In this document: positions 62,342 through 64,000 of the stretch, piece after piece
How the letters are laid out: each line of letters opens with the position of its first letter
Position numbering within the stretch: the first letter of the stretch is position 1
NCBI GenBank assembly: GCA_016793805.1
Contig: JAEUIZ010000049.1
Span: forward strand, 62,001-126,000
From: Phycisphaerae bacterium
GTDB taxonomy: Bacteria > Planctomycetota > Phycisphaerae > Phycisphaerales > UBA1924
Direction: 5' to 3'
Length of the DNA: 64,000 nt
Position numbers and translations under genes: made by a program
Notes under the pieces: generated by a model
What the model was told of the DNA's origin: nothing
Seen by the model: the letters and a program-made list of their open reading frames with translations, nothing else
Databases searched by the model: none

Positions 62342-64000
62342 ATGTTGAACATGATTCATCGAAGTCTTGTGGCTCCGTTTGTCCTGGCCGCCGTTGCCGG
62401 CAGTGCGATGGGTCAGGGCATGATCCAGAAGTTGGACCCGGACATGGGCCGGGGTCGGCCCGCGGCCTCGCAGCAGGAGCGCATCCAGCAGGCGATCGCC
62501 TCGCTGCGAGCCCGTGCGATCCTGCCCACGCACGGCGAGATCGGCGAGACCGGGCAGTGGGTTGCGCCGGCGTCCGAGGCCGTCACGTACGTTGACGATG
62601 GCACCACCGACTTCGGCGCCAGCCTCGACGTGGCGTTGCTCTTCGCGGACTCCGCGGCCGCCGCGACCGCGGTCACGAACGTTCTCCTGCCCGACCCTCG
62701 CGTGTCGAGCGTGACGGCCATCAACACCACGACCGTGACGCCGACGGTCAACGACATGCGGGCCTTCGACGTCGTGCTGGTCTGGACGAACCTCACACCG
62801 GTGAACAACGTGGCGCTGGGCGACAACCTGGCCGACTACGTCGACGCCGGCGGCGGGTGTGTGCTCACCATGTTCGCGATCCGCGCGTCGGTGGCGACCC
62901 GCACCATCGGCGGGCGGTTCCTGAACGACAACTACTACTGCATCGCCCAGTCCGTTGGTGCGACCACGACCGGCAATGCCGGGCTCGGGTCGCTGCTCGA
63001 GCCCGCCAGCGAGTTGCTGGACGGCGTGCGCACCTTCGACGGCGGGACGTCCTCATTCCGCACACCCGCCGCGACGACCACGAACGCGGTTCGGGTCGCC
63101 AACTGGAGCACCGGTGAGGCGTTGATTGCGCAACGCGACGATCTCGCGGGCGGCCGCGTCGACCTTGGGTTCTTCGCGGTTCCCGCGCCCACGTCGGGGG
63201 CCTCGTGGCTGACCACCACCGACGGGGGCGTCATCCTCGTCAACGCTCTCGCGGTGGCCAGCAAGCAGGAGACGTGCCAACGAGTCTTCCAGCAGACGCC
63301 CTTCTCGGCGTCTGGAGCCATCCGCAACACCAACGTTCCCGGCGCCAGCCCGAACGGCGACCAGCAGTACGCCGACGACTTCACCCTCCCCACGAGCGCG
63401 TACATCAGCGAACTCACCCTGTGGTCGGTCTACACCAACGGCACGCCCGCGCCGGCCACCCAGGACTTCACCATCCGGATCCACGAGGACAACGGCGGCC
63501 TTCCCGGCGCCATCGTCTATACGAGTGCCGGGCTCACGGTCTCCTATCGCAATACGGGCGTCACCAACACTGGGACCAACACGCCCATCTTTGAGACCCG
63601 CATCTCGCTCTCGCTGCCCTTCCTTGCCAACGGCGGGACCCGCTATTGGCTCTGTCCCCTCGGGAACAACGCGGGGAGCACGTTCGCGTGGAACGGCACG
63701 GGCGCCGCGGGTACCTCTGCCGTCCGCATCGGAGACGCCGGCGCGTGGAGCAACGGCACGGCGGGACAGATGGCGTTTGTCCTCTGCACCGACTGCTTCC
63801 GCTTCGGGGACTCTCCGGCCACGACCTTCACGTTCTCCGATGTAACCCGCGGGAACATCATCACCGTCAACAGTTCCCAGGTCCTTGACAGTTTCAACAT
63901 GGAACTCCAGTTCGCGGCCAACCAGACGATGTGGACCTACGTGATGGAGGCCAATACCGCGGCGGGGCCGTACACCCCCATCTACACCCGCTCGGCCCTC
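62342..64000 (+). CDS. Secreted protein, N-terminal part (runs off right edge)
   Basis: 553 codons read open from ATG 62342 (AGAGGAG 6 nt upstream; the ATG at 62336 is too close to it). Signal peptide MLNMIHRSLVAPFVLAAVAGSAMG. Residues about 80-310 (DVALLFADSAAAATAVTNVL, FDVVLVWTNLTPVNN, LADYVDAGGGCVLTMFAIR) look like a Rossmann-type, GATase/ThuA-like domain. Then beta-rich domains (FQQTPFSASGAIRNTNVPG, ADDFTLPTSAYISELTLWSV), a choice-of-anchor-like region. C-terminus, and so any sorting tail, lies outside the window. Confidence 0.75.
   Translation, partial: MLNMIHRSLVAPFVLAAVAGSAMGQGMIQKLDPDMGRGRPAASQQERIQQAIASLRARAILPTHGEIGETGQWVAPASEAVTYVDDGTTDFGASLDVALLFADSAAAATAVTNVLLPDPRVSSVTAINTTTVTPTVNDMRAFDVVLVWTNLTPVNNVALGDNLADYVDAGGGCVLTMFAIRASVATRTIGGRFLNDNYYCIAQSVGATTTGNAGLGSLLEPASELLDGVRTFDGGTSSFRTPAATTTNAVRVANWSTGEALIAQRDDLAGGRVDLGFFAVPAPTSGASWLTTTDGGVILVNALAVASKQETCQRVFQQTPFSASGAIRNTNVPGASPNGDQQYADDFTLPTSAYISELTLWSVYTNGTPAPATQDFTIRIHEDNGGLPGAIVYTSAGLTVSYRNTGVTNTGTNTPIFETRISLSLPFLANGGTRYWLCPLGNNAGSTFAWNGTGAAGTSAVRIGDAGAWSNGTAGQMAFVLCTDCFRFGDSPATTFTFSDVTRGNIITVNSSQVLDSFNMELQFAANQTMWTYVMEANTAAGPYTPIYTRSAL

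Overview
The window is GC-rich, gene-dense DNA from a planctomycete, most likely of the class Phycisphaerae. The evidence is: a LEPR-XLL type N-terminus (LEPLEARTLLA) on a huge beta-repeat surface protein; repeated tails of the type NCD-ST-P-LNVNDFxCFLNxFAxGC (dockerin-like) on secreted proteins; PEP-CTERM-like C-termini; an ECF sigma factor next to a kinase-TPR protein; CxxC zinc-ribbon/TM mini-proteins; and KdsB, which implies a Gram-negative style envelope. I saw no rRNA, tRNA, CRISPR array, insertion sequence or prophage.

Layout. 1-3.4 kb: the N-terminal part of a giant repeat surface protein (runs off the left edge) and a small lipoprotein. 3.4-11.3 kb: two divergent giant membrane proteins, a pseudokinase-TM-FGE/SUMF1-like protein and a TagF-like-TM-FGE/SUMF1-like protein, separated by about 10 bp and sharing a perfect AT-rich palindrome. 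11.3-15.9 kb: two translationally coupled M1 metallopeptidases. 15.9-20.9 kb: kdsB, a TPR protein, a def-fmt-HEIGHH operon and a glycine-rich RRM protein. 20.9-24.6 kb: a degenerate GH31 protein and lysine 2,3-aminomutase. 24.7-28.2 kb: a small conserved-looking protein, purQ, a Fur-like regulator and thiE. 28.2-34.9 kb: an ECF sigma/Ser-Thr kinase operon divergent from a five-module surface protein. 35-42.9 kb: ABC-F ATPase, two lipoproteins, a Xer recombinase, and a secreted protein-ECF sigma-FecR operon. 43-46.4 kb: two PEP-CTERM-like paralogues and a PD40 lipoprotein. 46.4-49 kb: a tightly coupled ATP-grasp/ATP-grasp/GNAT operon. 49-54.9 kb: an acyl-CoA dehydrogenase, three crotonases and HMG-CoA lyase, resembling leucine/isovalerate catabolism. 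55-57.5 kb: a HAF-repeat dockerin-like protein, a frameshifted orphan dockerin-like tail, a stand-alone ribonucleotide reductase C-terminal domain and a small membrane protein. 57.6-62 kb: an oversized SecA and a DUF2061 protein. 62.3-64 kb: the N-terminal part of a secreted protein cut by the right edge.

The most promising candidate for an undescribed system is the 3.4-11.3 kb pair. Its parts correspond to the type VI secretion threonine-phosphorylation regulators (PpkA-like kinase, TagF, TagR/FGE-like domain). Here they are fused into two membrane-spanning proteins, the kinase has lost its catalytic Asp, and no T6SS structural gene is in the window. Second is the ATP-grasp pair with an acetyltransferase. 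All assignments come from reading the translated sequence; no database search was run.
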